This document shows positions 34,488 through 41,895 of a stretch of 64,000 nucleotides of DNA, piece after piece. Position numbers and translations under genes: made by a program. The DNA comes from an uncultured Pseudohongiella sp. (GTDB lineage Bacteria; Pseudomonadota; Gammaproteobacteria; Pseudomonadales; Pseudohongiellaceae). The DNA is taken from positions 1,222,438-1,286,437 of the forward strand of contig OX638341.1 in the NCBI GenBank assembly GCA_951812965.1, read 5' to 3'. How positions within the stretch are numbered: the first letter of the stretch is position 1; every line of letters starts with the position of its first letter. Below the pieces are notes generated by a model. It made no database searches and had not been told where the DNA came from. It worked only from the letters and a program-made list of their open reading frames with translations.

Positions 34488-34616
34488 ATGAAACTGTTTT
34501 ATTGGGCCATAGCCATTGCAATCGTCGTTACGATACTCGCCGTCCTGCTCGTTCCCGGCGTGGACGATTTCGTCGAACAGACTTTTCAGCGGTACCTCGG
34601 GCGGGCGGCCAGATAA
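34488..34616 (+). CDS. 42-aa single-helix membrane protein
   Basis: A short open frame with AGGAAA 6 bases upstream of ATG. The protein starts MKLFYWAIAIAIVVTILAVL, a strong transmembrane helix, followed by a charged tail ending RYLGRAAR. It lies 18 bases downstream of the membrane-anchored protein and is co-directional with the quinoprotein operon. It is too small for the usual gene callers but its position, ribosome site and helix make it a likely real gene. Function is unknown. Confidence 0.6.
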   Translation: MKLFYWAIAIAIVVTILAVLLVPGVDDFVEQTFQRYLGRAAR

Positions 34617-34652
34617 TTGGAAGCGCCTCACGGGCGACAATGCATCCACATC

Positions 34653-34676
34653 GCAGGGGTGAGGCATGCCTCGCCC
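34653..34676 (+). repeat. GTAG-REP, degenerate single
   Basis: GCAG (for GTAG) followed by GGGTGAGGCATGCCTCGCCC (34657-34676). A second, badly decayed unit with GGGCGACAATGCATC lies about 20 bases upstream. It lies between two co-directional genes, 24 bases before the PLP enzyme start. Confidence 0.75.
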
Positions 34677-34699
34677 GCTGTCAGGCTGGAGCCAGTCTC

Positions 34700-35941
34700 A
34701 TGAAATCATCCAACTTCAATCGGCGCCGATTCCTGCAGGCCAGCGGCGCGGCCGCGATCTGGATTCCCACCTCGGTGCGTGGTTATACGACAGCCGAAAT
34801 CGAGAGTTTCTTCGTTGACGGCGAGATGCAGGTTGATGTCTCGAAATGGGAACTCGACACGCCGGCGCTTTGCGTCGATCTGGATCTGCTTGAGACCAAT
34901 CTGGCAAAAATGCAGGCGACCATGGGCGCGAACGGAATTGCCAGCCGGCCGCATGCCAAAACGCACAAGTGTCCGGTGATCGCCAGGATGCAGATTGATA
35001 CCGGCTCGGTGGGAATCTGCACAGCCAAGGTGAGCGAAGCCGAGGTCATGTTCCGTAACGGTATCGAAGAAATTCTCATGACCACGACCAATGTCACGCC
35101 GACCAAGATCAATCGGGCCATGTCCCTGGCGGAGGAGTGTCCCGGTTTCGTTCAGGCGACCGATTCCATGGACAATGCGCGGCTGCTGTCCGAGGCGGCG
35201 GTAGCCAGGAATCTTGTCGCGGACGTGGTCGTGGACGTCGACCCCGGCATGGGCCGCACCGGCACGCCGCCGGGACAGCCCGCTTTGAACCTCGCGCAAC
35301 TCGTCGATCAGCTCCCCGGGCTTCGCTTCAGGGGAATGCTCAGCTACGATGGCGCCTCGCAACATGTAGCAGGCTTCGCCGCGCGCAGAGCCCGTACCCT
35401 GGAAGCGATGGCGCCTGCCGCGGACACTCTCGAACTGCTGCAACGGTCCGGCCTGAGAACCGACATCTTCAGCGGCGGTGGCACCGGCACCTATAACATC
35501 GATCACGAGGTCAGCGGACTGACCGACGTCCAGGTCGGCAGCTATGTCTTCATGGACGCCCAGTATCTGGAAATCGGCGGCGAACAGGACGATACGGTCT
35601 ACTCGGATTTCGAGCCCTCATTGACGATCCTGGCCACGGTGCTGAACGATCAATACGCCGGCCGCGCGACATCCGACGCGGGCGCCAAGGCCTGCACGAT
35701 CAATCGTCCCTGGCCCGTCGTCAAGGGCGAAACCGACATCAGCTACACCTCCGGCTCGGACGAGTTCGGCACCATCCGCTATGGCGAAAACGCCTCGCGC
35801 ACATACCAGGTCGGAGACAAGCTCGAATTGATCGTCTCGCATTGCGACCCCGTGGTGAATCTCTACGACCACATCTACGCCATCCGCAACGACCGGGTGG
35901 AAGCAATCTGGCGCGTAGCGGGAAGAGGAATGTCGGCCTGA
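34700..35941 (+). CDS. Tat-exported DSD1-family PLP enzyme (D-serine/D-threonine aldolase type)
   Basis: A 413-aa protein from the ATG at 34700. The N-terminus MKSSNFNRRRFLQASGAAAIW is a Tat signal, fitting a cofactor-loaded protein folded before export. The alanine-racemase-type barrel holds LDTPALCVDLDLLETNL, then SRPHAKTHKCP with the PLP Lys (K87), and GGTGTYNIDHE near the phosphate site. The C-terminal domain has IVSHCDPVVNLYDH with the His/Cys zinc ligands of D-threonine aldolase and D-serine dehydratase. It likely acts on a D-3-hydroxy amino acid in the periplasm, but which one is open. It is the last gene of the SoxC-cytochrome-quinoprotein cluster and is separated from it by a REP element, so co-transcription is uncertain. 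Confidence 0.85.
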   Translation: MKSSNFNRRRFLQASGAAAIWIPTSVRGYTTAEIESFFVDGEMQVDVSKWELDTPALCVDLDLLETNLAKMQATMGANGIASRPHAKTHKCPVIARMQIDTGSVGICTAKVSEAEVMFRNGIEEILMTTTNVTPTKINRAMSLAEECPGFVQATDSMDNARLLSEAAVARNLVADVVVDVDPGMGRTGTPPGQPALNLAQLVDQLPGLRFRGMLSYDGASQHVAGFAARRARTLEAMAPAADTLELLQRSGLRTDIFSGGGTGTYNIDHEVSGLTDVQVGSYVFMDAQYLEIGGEQDDTVYSDFEPSLTILATVLNDQYAGRATSDAGAKACTINRPWPVVKGETDISYTSGSDEFGTIRYGENASRTYQVGDKLELIVSHCDPVVNLYDHIYAIRNDRVEAIWRVAGRGMSA

Positions 35942-36002
35942 GGCGGTTCGCAGTTGCTATCCATGCAGCGACCGGACGCTTCGGAAATCCGGGCCGGTTC
36001 GA

Positions 36003-36404
36003 TTAGTCCAGCGCCGACAGCCGAGCCAACTCGCCGGGCCAGTCGAGGATGCGCCGGTCGGCGGTGATCAGCCGGCAGCCTTTTTCCATAGCGGTGGCGA
36101 CGATGAAGCGGTCGGCGGGGTCGGCATGAAATTCGGCGAGATTCGCGGCTTTCGAACCGATCGCCCCGTCCACCGGAAATTCGATCAATCCCTGTTCGAT
36201 CTGTACCCGCCGCCAATGTTCCGGCGTGTAAGGAAGACTGATTCTGCGCTTGCTCTTGAGCATCGCGATTTCCCAGAACGAAATCGACGATACGGCGAGC
36301 TCGCCGGATTGCCATGCCTGATCCATCCGGGTTCGGGCATCCGATCCAAGGCGCTTGTCGCCGGTGCGAAGCCACAACAAGACATGCGTGTCGATGAGCA
36401 ACAA
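36003..36404 (-). CDS. PIN-domain toxin, VapC type
   Basis: A 133-aa PIN-domain ribonuclease. The motif LLIDTHVLLWL supplies the first catalytic Asp, AVSSISFWEIAML the Glu region, and HADPADRFIVATAMEKGCRLITADRRIL the later Asp residues (D-D motif). VapC toxins cleave tRNA or rRNA in a site-specific way and are held inactive by the antitoxin encoded upstream. It starts 3 bases downstream of the antitoxin gene, a normal toxin-antitoxin arrangement. Confidence 0.88.
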   Translation of the reverse strand: MLLIDTHVLLWLRTGDKRLGSDARTRMDQAWQSGELAVSSISFWEIAMLKSKRRISLPYTPEHWRRVQIEQGLIEFPVDGAIGSKAANLAEFHADPADRFIVATAMEKGCRLITADRRILDWPGELARLSALD

Positions 36405-36407
36405 GTT

Positions 36408-36671
36408 TCAGGAACCCCGGCTTGAATCCATTTCCCATTCGACTTCGATCGGTTCCATGATATCGCCCAGAATTTCTACCTCTTCCTTGTCGATACCGAA
36501 CAGGCTTGCCGGTTTGGTTCGATAAGGCACGAGACGCGCTATCGGTCGATTGTTCTTCGAAATCACGTACTCTTTTCCGGTTTCCGCAACTTCGTCCATC
36601 AACTTGAGACACTTGGCCTTGAATTCGGAAGCCTTGATCGTCGGTTCGTTTGTGCCGATGTCGGTTTCCAT
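36408..36671 (-). CDS. Phd/YefM-type antitoxin of the VapBC-like pair
   Basis: An 87-aa protein with IKASEFKAKCLKLMDEVAETGKEYVISKNNRPIARLVPY, the DNA-binding N-terminal domain of Phd/YefM antitoxins. The acidic C-terminus (EVEILGDIMEPIEVEWEMD) would wrap around the PIN toxin. The gene lies directly upstream of vapC on the same strand. A 20-bp perfect palindrome 40 bases before its start is the likely autoregulatory operator. Confidence 0.87.
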   Translation of the reverse strand: METDIGTNEPTIKASEFKAKCLKLMDEVAETGKEYVISKNNRPIARLVPYRTKPASLFGIDKEEVEILGDIMEPIEVEWEMDSSRGS

Positions 36672-36710
36672 TCGCGTTCACCTGTGGCAGCAGTTCGATT
36701 CAGGGATAAT

Positions 36711-36730
36711 ACCATGGTCATGACCATGGT
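36711..36730. promoter_or_regulatory. Perfect palindromic operator of the VapBC-like pair
   Basis: ACCATGGTCATGACCATGGT is a perfect 20-bp palindrome that itself contains two CCATGG half-sites and the next bases begin a third GTCA. It lies 40 bases upstream of the antitoxin start, the usual place for cooperative binding of a Phd-type antitoxin. The site is inferred from sequence and position. Confidence 0.7.
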
Positions 36731-36762
36731 CAATTATTACGCGCCGTCATTCAGCAATCCCA

Positions 36763-36811
36763 AACTGTCATCCTGCAGCCCCAACTGTCATCCTGCGCGC
36801 AGTCGCAGGAT
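36763..36811. repeat. Tandem 14-bp repeats and a hairpin in the intergenic region
   Basis: AACTGTCATCCTGC occurs at 36763-36776 and 36783-36796, 20 bases apart. The second copy runs into an inverted repeat ATCCTGCG/CGCAGGAT (36790-36811, 6-base loop). This lies between the toxin-antitoxin operator and the quinoprotein gene at 36889, and could serve as an operator or a dispersed intergenic repeat. Confidence 0.5.
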
Positions 36812-36888
36812 TCATTGACAACTTGCCAGCGGACAGGTGACTTGTTACAACTCGTTCGCTCGCTTGAATATCGGGAGATCCCTTAGCC

Positions 36889-38838
36889 ATGCCTGAAGCC
36901 TGCCGCAATGCTTTTTCGCTTTCTTGTCTGGTGACTACATTGTCAGCGGTGGCGCTGAGCTTTTCCGCAAGCGATTCGAAGGCGCAAGTCGCGGACTGGA
37001 CCTATTGGGGCGGAACCAGGGCCTTACAGCGCTACTCGCCGGCGGACCAGATCGATGCCGGCAACGTGGACGAGCTGGAAATCGTCTGGCGCAGGCCCGC
37101 CGCGGACCGGTCGGTTACCGATGCCGACCCGCAGCTTCGGATTTCCGGGAATTTTCGCGCAACGCCCATCTATGTCGACGGCGTTCTCTATACTTCCAAC
37201 GGCGTCGGCCTCGTCGAGGCAATTGACTCGGCCACAGGTGCCACCCGCTGGGTGCAGCCCTTCGATGCGGACAGTCTCCAGGCTGCCCGCGGCTCCTCAT
37301 CCCGTGGCATCGAATATTGGTCCAATGGATCGCAGGATCGTATTTTCGCCGTGCGGCTGGGCAATCTCTACGCATTGGATCCGGCCACGGGCGAGCCTGT
37401 CGCAGATTTCGGCGACTACGGCGCCGTCAATCTGATTCCCGAGGGTGCGGAGACTTTCAGCCTGGTATCGAGCTCACCCATCGTGGTGAATGGCGTGGTC
37501 ATAATCTCCGGCACCGTCAATGGCGCCGGCGACGGCGGCACCCAATGGCGCGGCGTCCATTCCGAGGACGTGCGCGGTTTCGATGCCATAAGCGGCGAAT
37601 TGCTGTGGACCTTTCACGCCGTCCCGCGGGAAGGGGAGTTCGGCACTGATACCTGGGGCAACGATTCCTGGCAAGACGCCGGAGACCTCGGATCCTGGTG
37701 CTGCCTGTCTGCGGACGAGGAACTCGGCCACGTCTACGTTCCCTTCACGGCTCCCACCGCAGCGTACTTCGGCGGCCACCGGCCTGGCGACAACCTGTAT
37801 TCCAACAGCCTGGTCGCCATTGACGCGAGTACCGGCGAGCGGGTCTGGCACTTTCAGATGGTGCATCACGACGTCTGGGAATACGACAATGTGGGCCCGC
37901 CGGTACTCGGCGATATCGTCGTCGACGGCCGACCCATCAAGGCGGTGATGCAGGCCAACAAGACCGGCTGGGTTTACGTGTTCGACCGCGTAACCGGAGA
38001 GCCGGTCTGGCCGATCGAAGAATTGCCGGTGCCGCAATCCGATGTGCCCGGCGAAGTGCTCTCACCCACCCAGCCGTTCCCGACAAAGCCGGCGCCGATC
38101 GCAACCCAGGGCATCACCGAAGCGGACATTGTCGACTTTCCCGAAGTCGCCCAGGTCGCCCGCGCCACGGTGGCGAACTTCGTCACCGGACCGATCTTCA
38201 CCCCGCCGAGCATCGTCAGCGATGAGCCCGGCGGCAACCAGGGCACGCTGACCTTGCCGGGCTCCTGGGGTTCCGCCAACTGGAACACCGGCGCATTCGA
38301 CCCCGAAACCGGCTACTACTACGGCTTCGCCAACGACATCCCCCGCGTTTACCGGCTCGTTCCAACCGACGAACCCGACGCCGACATGCCCTACTGGAGC
38401 CCGAACCGTGAAGCGCCTTACCTGGACGGCATCCCCCTGACCAAACCGCCCTGGGGCCGCATCACCGCCATCGACATGAACACCGGCGAGCACATTTGGC
38501 AAATCGCCAACGGCGATTCGCTCAGCGACCATCCCGACCTGGACGAACTCGACCTGCCCACCCTGGGCATCGCCAGCCGCCCCGCCGCGCTCCTGACGAG
38601 AACGCTGCTTTTCATCGGCGTAGGCAGCAACAACCACGGCGGAACCCAACCCAACATGTGGGGCACCGCCTTCCGCGCCTACGACAAATTCACCGGCGAG
38701 GAAGTCTGGCGCACCGACCTGCCCTCAGGCACGACCGGCGCTCCGATGAGCTATATGCACGAAGGAAGGCAATACATCGTGGTAGCCGTCGGCAGCTTTG
38801 GTGACGAGCCGGAACTTGTGGCATTGGGGTTGCCGTGA
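36889..38838 (+). CDS. PQQ-dependent dehydrogenase (glucose-dehydrogenase-type quinoprotein)
   Basis: A 649-aa protein with a signal peptide (LVTTLSAVALSFSASDSKAQ). It begins WTYWGGTRALQRYSPADQID, then the propeller strands EAIDSATGATRWVQ, ALDPATGEPVADFGDYG, FDAISGELLWTFH and AIDASTGERVWHFQ. KTGWVYVFDRVTGEPVWPIEEL and VPQSDVPGE follow, a layout like the PQQ half of the protein at 15364. At the active-site position the motif reads VHHDVWEYDN with Glu331 in place of the Asp found as WDxD in its paralogues; this Asp is catalytic in E. coli Gcd (D466). A CC pair occurs in GSWCCLSADEEL. The substrate and whether it is active are unknown. Confidence 0.88.
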   Translation: MPEACRNAFSLSCLVTTLSAVALSFSASDSKAQVADWTYWGGTRALQRYSPADQIDAGNVDELEIVWRRPAADRSVTDADPQLRISGNFRATPIYVDGVLYTSNGVGLVEAIDSATGATRWVQPFDADSLQAARGSSSRGIEYWSNGSQDRIFAVRLGNLYALDPATGEPVADFGDYGAVNLIPEGAETFSLVSSSPIVVNGVVIISGTVNGAGDGGTQWRGVHSEDVRGFDAISGELLWTFHAVPREGEFGTDTWGNDSWQDAGDLGSWCCLSADEELGHVYVPFTAPTAAYFGGHRPGDNLYSNSLVAIDASTGERVWHFQMVHHDVWEYDNVGPPVLGDIVVDGRPIKAVMQANKTGWVYVFDRVTGEPVWPIEELPVPQSDVPGEVLSPTQPFPTKPAPIATQGITEADIVDFPEVAQVARATVANFVTGPIFTPPSIVSDEPGGNQGTLTLPGSWGSANWNTGAFDPETGYYYGFANDIPRVYRLVPTDEPDADMPYWSPNREAPYLDGIPLTKPPWGRITAIDMNTGEHIWQIANGDSLSDHPDLDELDLPTLGIASRPAALLTRTLLFIGVGSNNHGGTQPNMWGTAFRAYDKFTGEEVWRTDLPSGTTGAPMSYMHEGRQYIVVAVGSFGDEPELVALGLP

Positions 38839-38839
38839 A

Positions 38840-38874
38840 TTGAAAAGAGGAACACACGCCTGATAGGTGTGTCC
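38840..38874 (-). terminator. Rho-independent terminator between convergent genes
   Basis: A stem with GGACACAC...GTGT(G)TTCC (8 or more base pairs with a bulge) lies 9 bases after the SDR stop on the minus strand, followed by TCTTTTC. It would end the SDR transcript; on the plus strand the T run is weak. Confidence 0.55.
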
Positions 38875-38882
38875 CATTACTG

Positions 38883-39641
38883 CTATCTACCACCTGCTAG
38901 ATCGATAAAACTTCCAGTTACATAAGAGGCTTCTTCACTCAATAACCATAAAATCGCATCCGCTACTTCCTTTGGATCTCCACCTCTTTGCATAGGCAGG
39001 CTCTTTGCCAATTTTTCAACTCTGTCTGGATCGCCACTATTCGTGTGAATATCAGTGAAAATATATCCAGGTCGAACACTGTTAACCCTTATGCCGTCCG
39101 AAGCTACTTCTTTTGACAATCCGATTGTGAGTGTGTCCATTGCTCCTTTAGAGGCGGCATAATCAATATATTCTCCAGCAGCACCAAGTCTGGAAGCTGC
39201 GGAAGATACGTTTACAATACTCCCGCCATTTCCGCCAAAAGAAAGCCCCATTCTACGAACTGCTTCACGGCTGCACAAAAAGCAACTTAAGACATTTACA
39301 GTCAATATGTGATTGATCCTGTCCCCAGTCATTTCGGAAAGTCGATTTTTTTCTGCCAATACACCAACATTATTAACTAACGCAGTTACAGTTCCAAATT
39401 TCTTATCGACTTCTTCAAATAGTCGAATCACTTCTGTTTCTTTACTAACGTCAGCTTGTACGGTAATACACTTCCCATTTTGGTTTCGAATTCTATCTGC
39501 AACTTTTAGTGCAGCAGATTCGTTTTCGATAAAATTGATACAAACTTCATATCCAAGCTTGGCTGCTTCAATTGCAGTAGCAGCTCCAATACCTCTGCTA
39601 CTACCTGTAATGATGGCAATTCTCTTTTTCTCTGGTTTCAT
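38883..39641 (-). CDS. Short-chain dehydrogenase/reductase, low-GC
   Basis: A 252-aa protein from the ATG at 39641 (MKPEKKRIAIITGSSRGIG), with AGGAG about 11 bases upstream. The SDR signatures are intact: TGSSRGIG for NAD(P), NNVG, a catalytic Ser (VNVSSAAS) and the YAASKGAM Tyr/Lys pair. The segment RPGYIFTDIH fits the family. It would catalyse reduction of a ketone or oxidation of an alcohol in the cytoplasm. The coding sequence is clearly AT-richer than the surroundings (many AAA, ATT and TCT codons), so horizontal acquisition is likely. The end is convergent with the quinoprotein gene. Confidence 0.88.
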   Translation of the reverse strand: MKPEKKRIAIITGSSRGIGAATAIEAAKLGYEVCINFIENESAALKVADRIRNQNGKCITVQADVSKETEVIRLFEEVDKKFGTVTALVNNVGVLAEKNRLSEMTGDRINHILTVNVLSCFLCSREAVRRMGLSFGGNGGSIVNVSSAASRLGAAGEYIDYAASKGAMDTLTIGLSKEVASDGIRVNSVRPGYIFTDIHTNSGDPDRVEKLAKSLPMQRGGDPKEVADAILWLLSEEASYVTGSFIDLAGGR

Positions 39642-39690
39642 TCTAGAGATCGCTCCTTGTTCAATAGACAATGACAAAATTACAAATGAA

Positions 39691-40344
39691 TCAGCCGCTC
39701 AATCCGAGATCCCGAAGTATCGATTCGGCGCCGCGGAAGTCCTTATGCCGGGGGTGATGTTCCACGTTCTCCCCGATCGCGATAAAGTCGTACCCCAATT
39801 TCTGGCTTGCCTCCCGGTCGTATGGGCTGTCGCCAAAGTACGTTCTTCGCTTCGCGCCACCCGATGGCAAGGCGCGTTGTTCGGCGATCCGCATGATATC
39901 AACCTTGCCAATTGCGTCCGAGGAGGATGCGATGGACAGTCGGCGTGGGTCGAGTCCGATTGCTCGGAGCTTGATCCGCGCCGTTTCCTCCCATCCTCCC
40001 GTGGCCACTGCCACGCAGACCCCTGGCTGCTTCATGAGCCGCCTGATGAAATCGCTCGCGCCGGGTATCTCCGGCAGTATCCCGTCGCGAGCAGTCACGT
40101 AATCCGCCACAAGATTCGTGAAGACTTGCCTGACCGCGTTATGCACCGAGAGCCGATTATTTTTCATCTTCGACCGATCAATAATCTCATTGAGAATCCC
40201 GCTGTCGGTCCGGTGACGATACCCGGACCAGTCAGCTTCGATCTCGGTTCCCAGCACGGTCCGCACGGACTGAACGTAAAGCTGACCGTCGAACGTCTCC
40301 GAATCGGCCAGCGTACCATCAAGGTCGAAGGTGACTAAATTCAT
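39691..40344 (-). CDS. HAD superfamily hydrolase, phosphoglycolate phosphatase/beta-phosphoglucomutase-like
   Basis: A 217-aa protein with the HAD motif I LVTFDLDGTLADSE at the start. Motif II comes from VAVATGGWEETARIKL, and later GDSPYDREASQKLGYDFIAIG gives the motif IV acidic residues. A helical cap lies between. It is a magnesium-dependent phosphatase or phosphomutase of the cytoplasm; the substrate cannot be told. It lies 49 bases upstream of the SDR gene on the same strand, but its base composition is nearer to the genome average. Confidence 0.85.
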   Translation of the reverse strand: MNLVTFDLDGTLADSETFDGQLYVQSVRTVLGTEIEADWSGYRHRTDSGILNEIIDRSKMKNNRLSVHNAVRQVFTNLVADYVTARDGILPEIPGASDFIRRLMKQPGVCVAVATGGWEETARIKLRAIGLDPRRLSIASSSDAIGKVDIMRIAEQRALPSGGAKRRTYFGDSPYDREASQKLGYDFIAIGENVEHHPRHKDFRGAESILRDLGLSG

Positions 40345-40630
40345 AAGCCAATTGGGTCAATCAAGCTCGCTTTCACAAACAGCTCTACCCGGTACCTCAT
40401 GCGCTTCATTCAGCCTCCTCCTTCCATGCTCGTAATCTATCACGTGTCTAATCGAGTCTCATGGGATACCCAGTTGATCACGAGATGGGAGTCCCATTGT
40501 ATTAGTTGGAATAGAAAATATAGGTTGTAATCTATATAGACTCTGAGCTATGGTAGGGCATGGAGTGGGAAGTAGCGTTTCGACCGGCATCTCGTGGCAC
40601 AAAGTGAAACAGATGAGGAAGGAGGAAGCG

Positions 40631-40951
40631 ATGGTAAAGACTCTAAACAAAAAACTTAGCGGACTTCCCGAGGCCCGGCACGAGCGCATTCTCACCGAGG
40701 CCGACCGATTGTACGCCGAATACTTGACGCTTCAGGAACTGCGCAAAGCCATGAAGCTGACTCAAGAGCAGTTGGCCGAAATGTTGAAAATTCGCCAGGC
40801 AACCATTGCGCAGACGGAAAAGCGGAGCGACCTAATGCTTTCGACGCTGCGCAGCTATGTCGAGGCAATGGGAGGCAAACTGAGCTTGACGGCGGAGTTT
40901 CCCGACCGGGGTCCCGTTTCCCTCGTGGGCTTCGGCGACTTAAGCGATTGA
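40631..40951 (+). CDS. XRE-type HTH protein, antitoxin-like
   Basis: A 106-aa protein from the ATG at 40631, chosen for the strong GGAGGAAG site before it. It begins MVKTLNKKLSGLPEARHERI, then AEYLTLQELRKAMKLTQEQLAEMLKIRQATIAQTEKRSDLMLSTLRSYVEAMGG, a typical XRE helix-turn-helix. The N-terminal KLSGLPEARHERILTEADRL block is the pattern found in antitoxins paired with Gp49/RelE-type toxins. No intact toxin frame lies upstream. It is followed by a second HTH gene 16 bases later. Confidence 0.8.
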   Translation: MVKTLNKKLSGLPEARHERILTEADRLYAEYLTLQELRKAMKLTQEQLAEMLKIRQATIAQTEKRSDLMLSTLRSYVEAMGGKLSLTAEFPDRGPVSLVGFGDLSD

Positions 40952-40967
40952 AATCGGAGTTATCGCC

Positions 40968-41291
40968 ATGAACGAAAACGACTTTGAGTTGATTGAAGGG
41001 AGCGGCAACGTTTTTCTCGATTTCGGTGACCCGGAAGCGGATCTGAAGCACGCCAAAGCGGTTGTTGCCGGCCGCATCATTGCCGTACTTGATGACCGCG
41101 GCCTGTCCGTGAGGAAAGCCGTCTCGCTGACTCGATTCGCCGCCGCCGACTTCTCAAGGGTATGCAGCGCGGACCTGCGACGATTCACGCTTGACCGGCT
41201 GATGAAGATGCTCGCCGCCCTCGATGCGGACATTCGCGTCACGATTCAAATCGCAGGCGGCGGCGAAGGCGAGACAGCCTTGGCATCTTGA
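40968..41291 (+). CDS. HTH_37-type antitoxin-like DNA-binding protein
   Basis: A 107-aa protein. It begins MNENDFELIEGSGNVFLDFG, then DPEADLKHAKAVVAGRIIAVLDDRGLSVRKAVSLTRFAAADFSRVC, a helix-turn-helix of the HTH_37 family found in HigA-type antitoxins. The later segment DLRRFTLDRLMKMLAALDADIRVTI completes the fold. It follows the XRE gene with a 16-base gap and has no toxin neighbour, so it may be an orphan antitoxin or a regulator. Confidence 0.75.
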   Translation: MNENDFELIEGSGNVFLDFGDPEADLKHAKAVVAGRIIAVLDDRGLSVRKAVSLTRFAAADFSRVCSADLRRFTLDRLMKMLAALDADIRVTIQIAGGGEGETALAS

Positions 41292-41384
41292 GTTCTTGAA
41301 GAGCGTTAGCACAACTTGCCGGAATTTTGGGCTGAGACCTGAATCTCGTGGCACAATGCGGAACAGACAAAGATTCGGGATGGC

Positions 41385-41888
41385 ATGATGGATAGATTCA
41401 CGGGGATTATTCACTTCACTGGACTTCGTATTATCGGGTCCGGCGTGTGGGCGTTCGCTCTGCTGCTGTGCGCGAACATGAGTTTCGCGGCCGAATCCGG
41501 CAGCCTGCAAAAAGAGTTTTTCAATGTCGGCTCGACCTTTTCAAACGTGGTAACCACGAGCCACGGAGGTGTGACGACGATTTATGTCTCCGGGCAAGTA
41601 GGCATTTCCGACGGCGAGATTCCCGAGGATTTCGGGCAACAGGTCGAATACACTTTTGCGAACCTGCGGCGACAGTTGCAGGCGGCGGGCGCCTCCCCGG
41701 AAGACGTTGTTCAGATTCGCACTTACATCGTGGAAATAAGCAGCGAAAGAGTGTCCGCTTACAACCAAGCGAGGGTGGGGTTCTTCACGCAGCAGAACAA
41801 GCCGGCGTCGACCATGGTGGGAGTGCCGGGGCTGGTCATTCCGGAATTGCTGGTTGAAGTCGAAGCTGTCGCGGTAATCGAAAATTAA
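41385..41888 (+). CDS. Exported RidA (YjgF/YER057c/UK114) family protein
   Basis: A 167-aa protein with a signal segment (GVWAFALLLCANMSFAAE). The RidA core follows: IYVSGQVGISDGEIPEDFGQQVEYTFANLRRQLQAAGASPEDVVQIRTYIV and RVGFFTQQNKPASTMVGVPGLVIPELLVEVEAVAVI. RidA deaminates reactive enamines in the cytoplasm, so an exported member is unusual and its ligand unknown. The start could be the first or second of two adjacent ATGs. It lies 8 bases upstream of the TlpA-like gene and is probably co-transcribed with it. Confidence 0.85.
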   Translation: MMDRFTGIIHFTGLRIIGSGVWAFALLLCANMSFAAESGSLQKEFFNVGSTFSNVVTTSHGGVTTIYVSGQVGISDGEIPEDFGQQVEYTFANLRRQLQAAGASPEDVVQIRTYIVEISSERVSAYNQARVGFFTQQNKPASTMVGVPGLVIPELLVEVEAVAVIEN

Positions 41889-41895
41889 GTTCGCA

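Noticed and set aside
40594..40612. A sigma-54 promoter at TGGCAC
   Set aside because: The TTGC element at the required distance is absent in both copies of the box.
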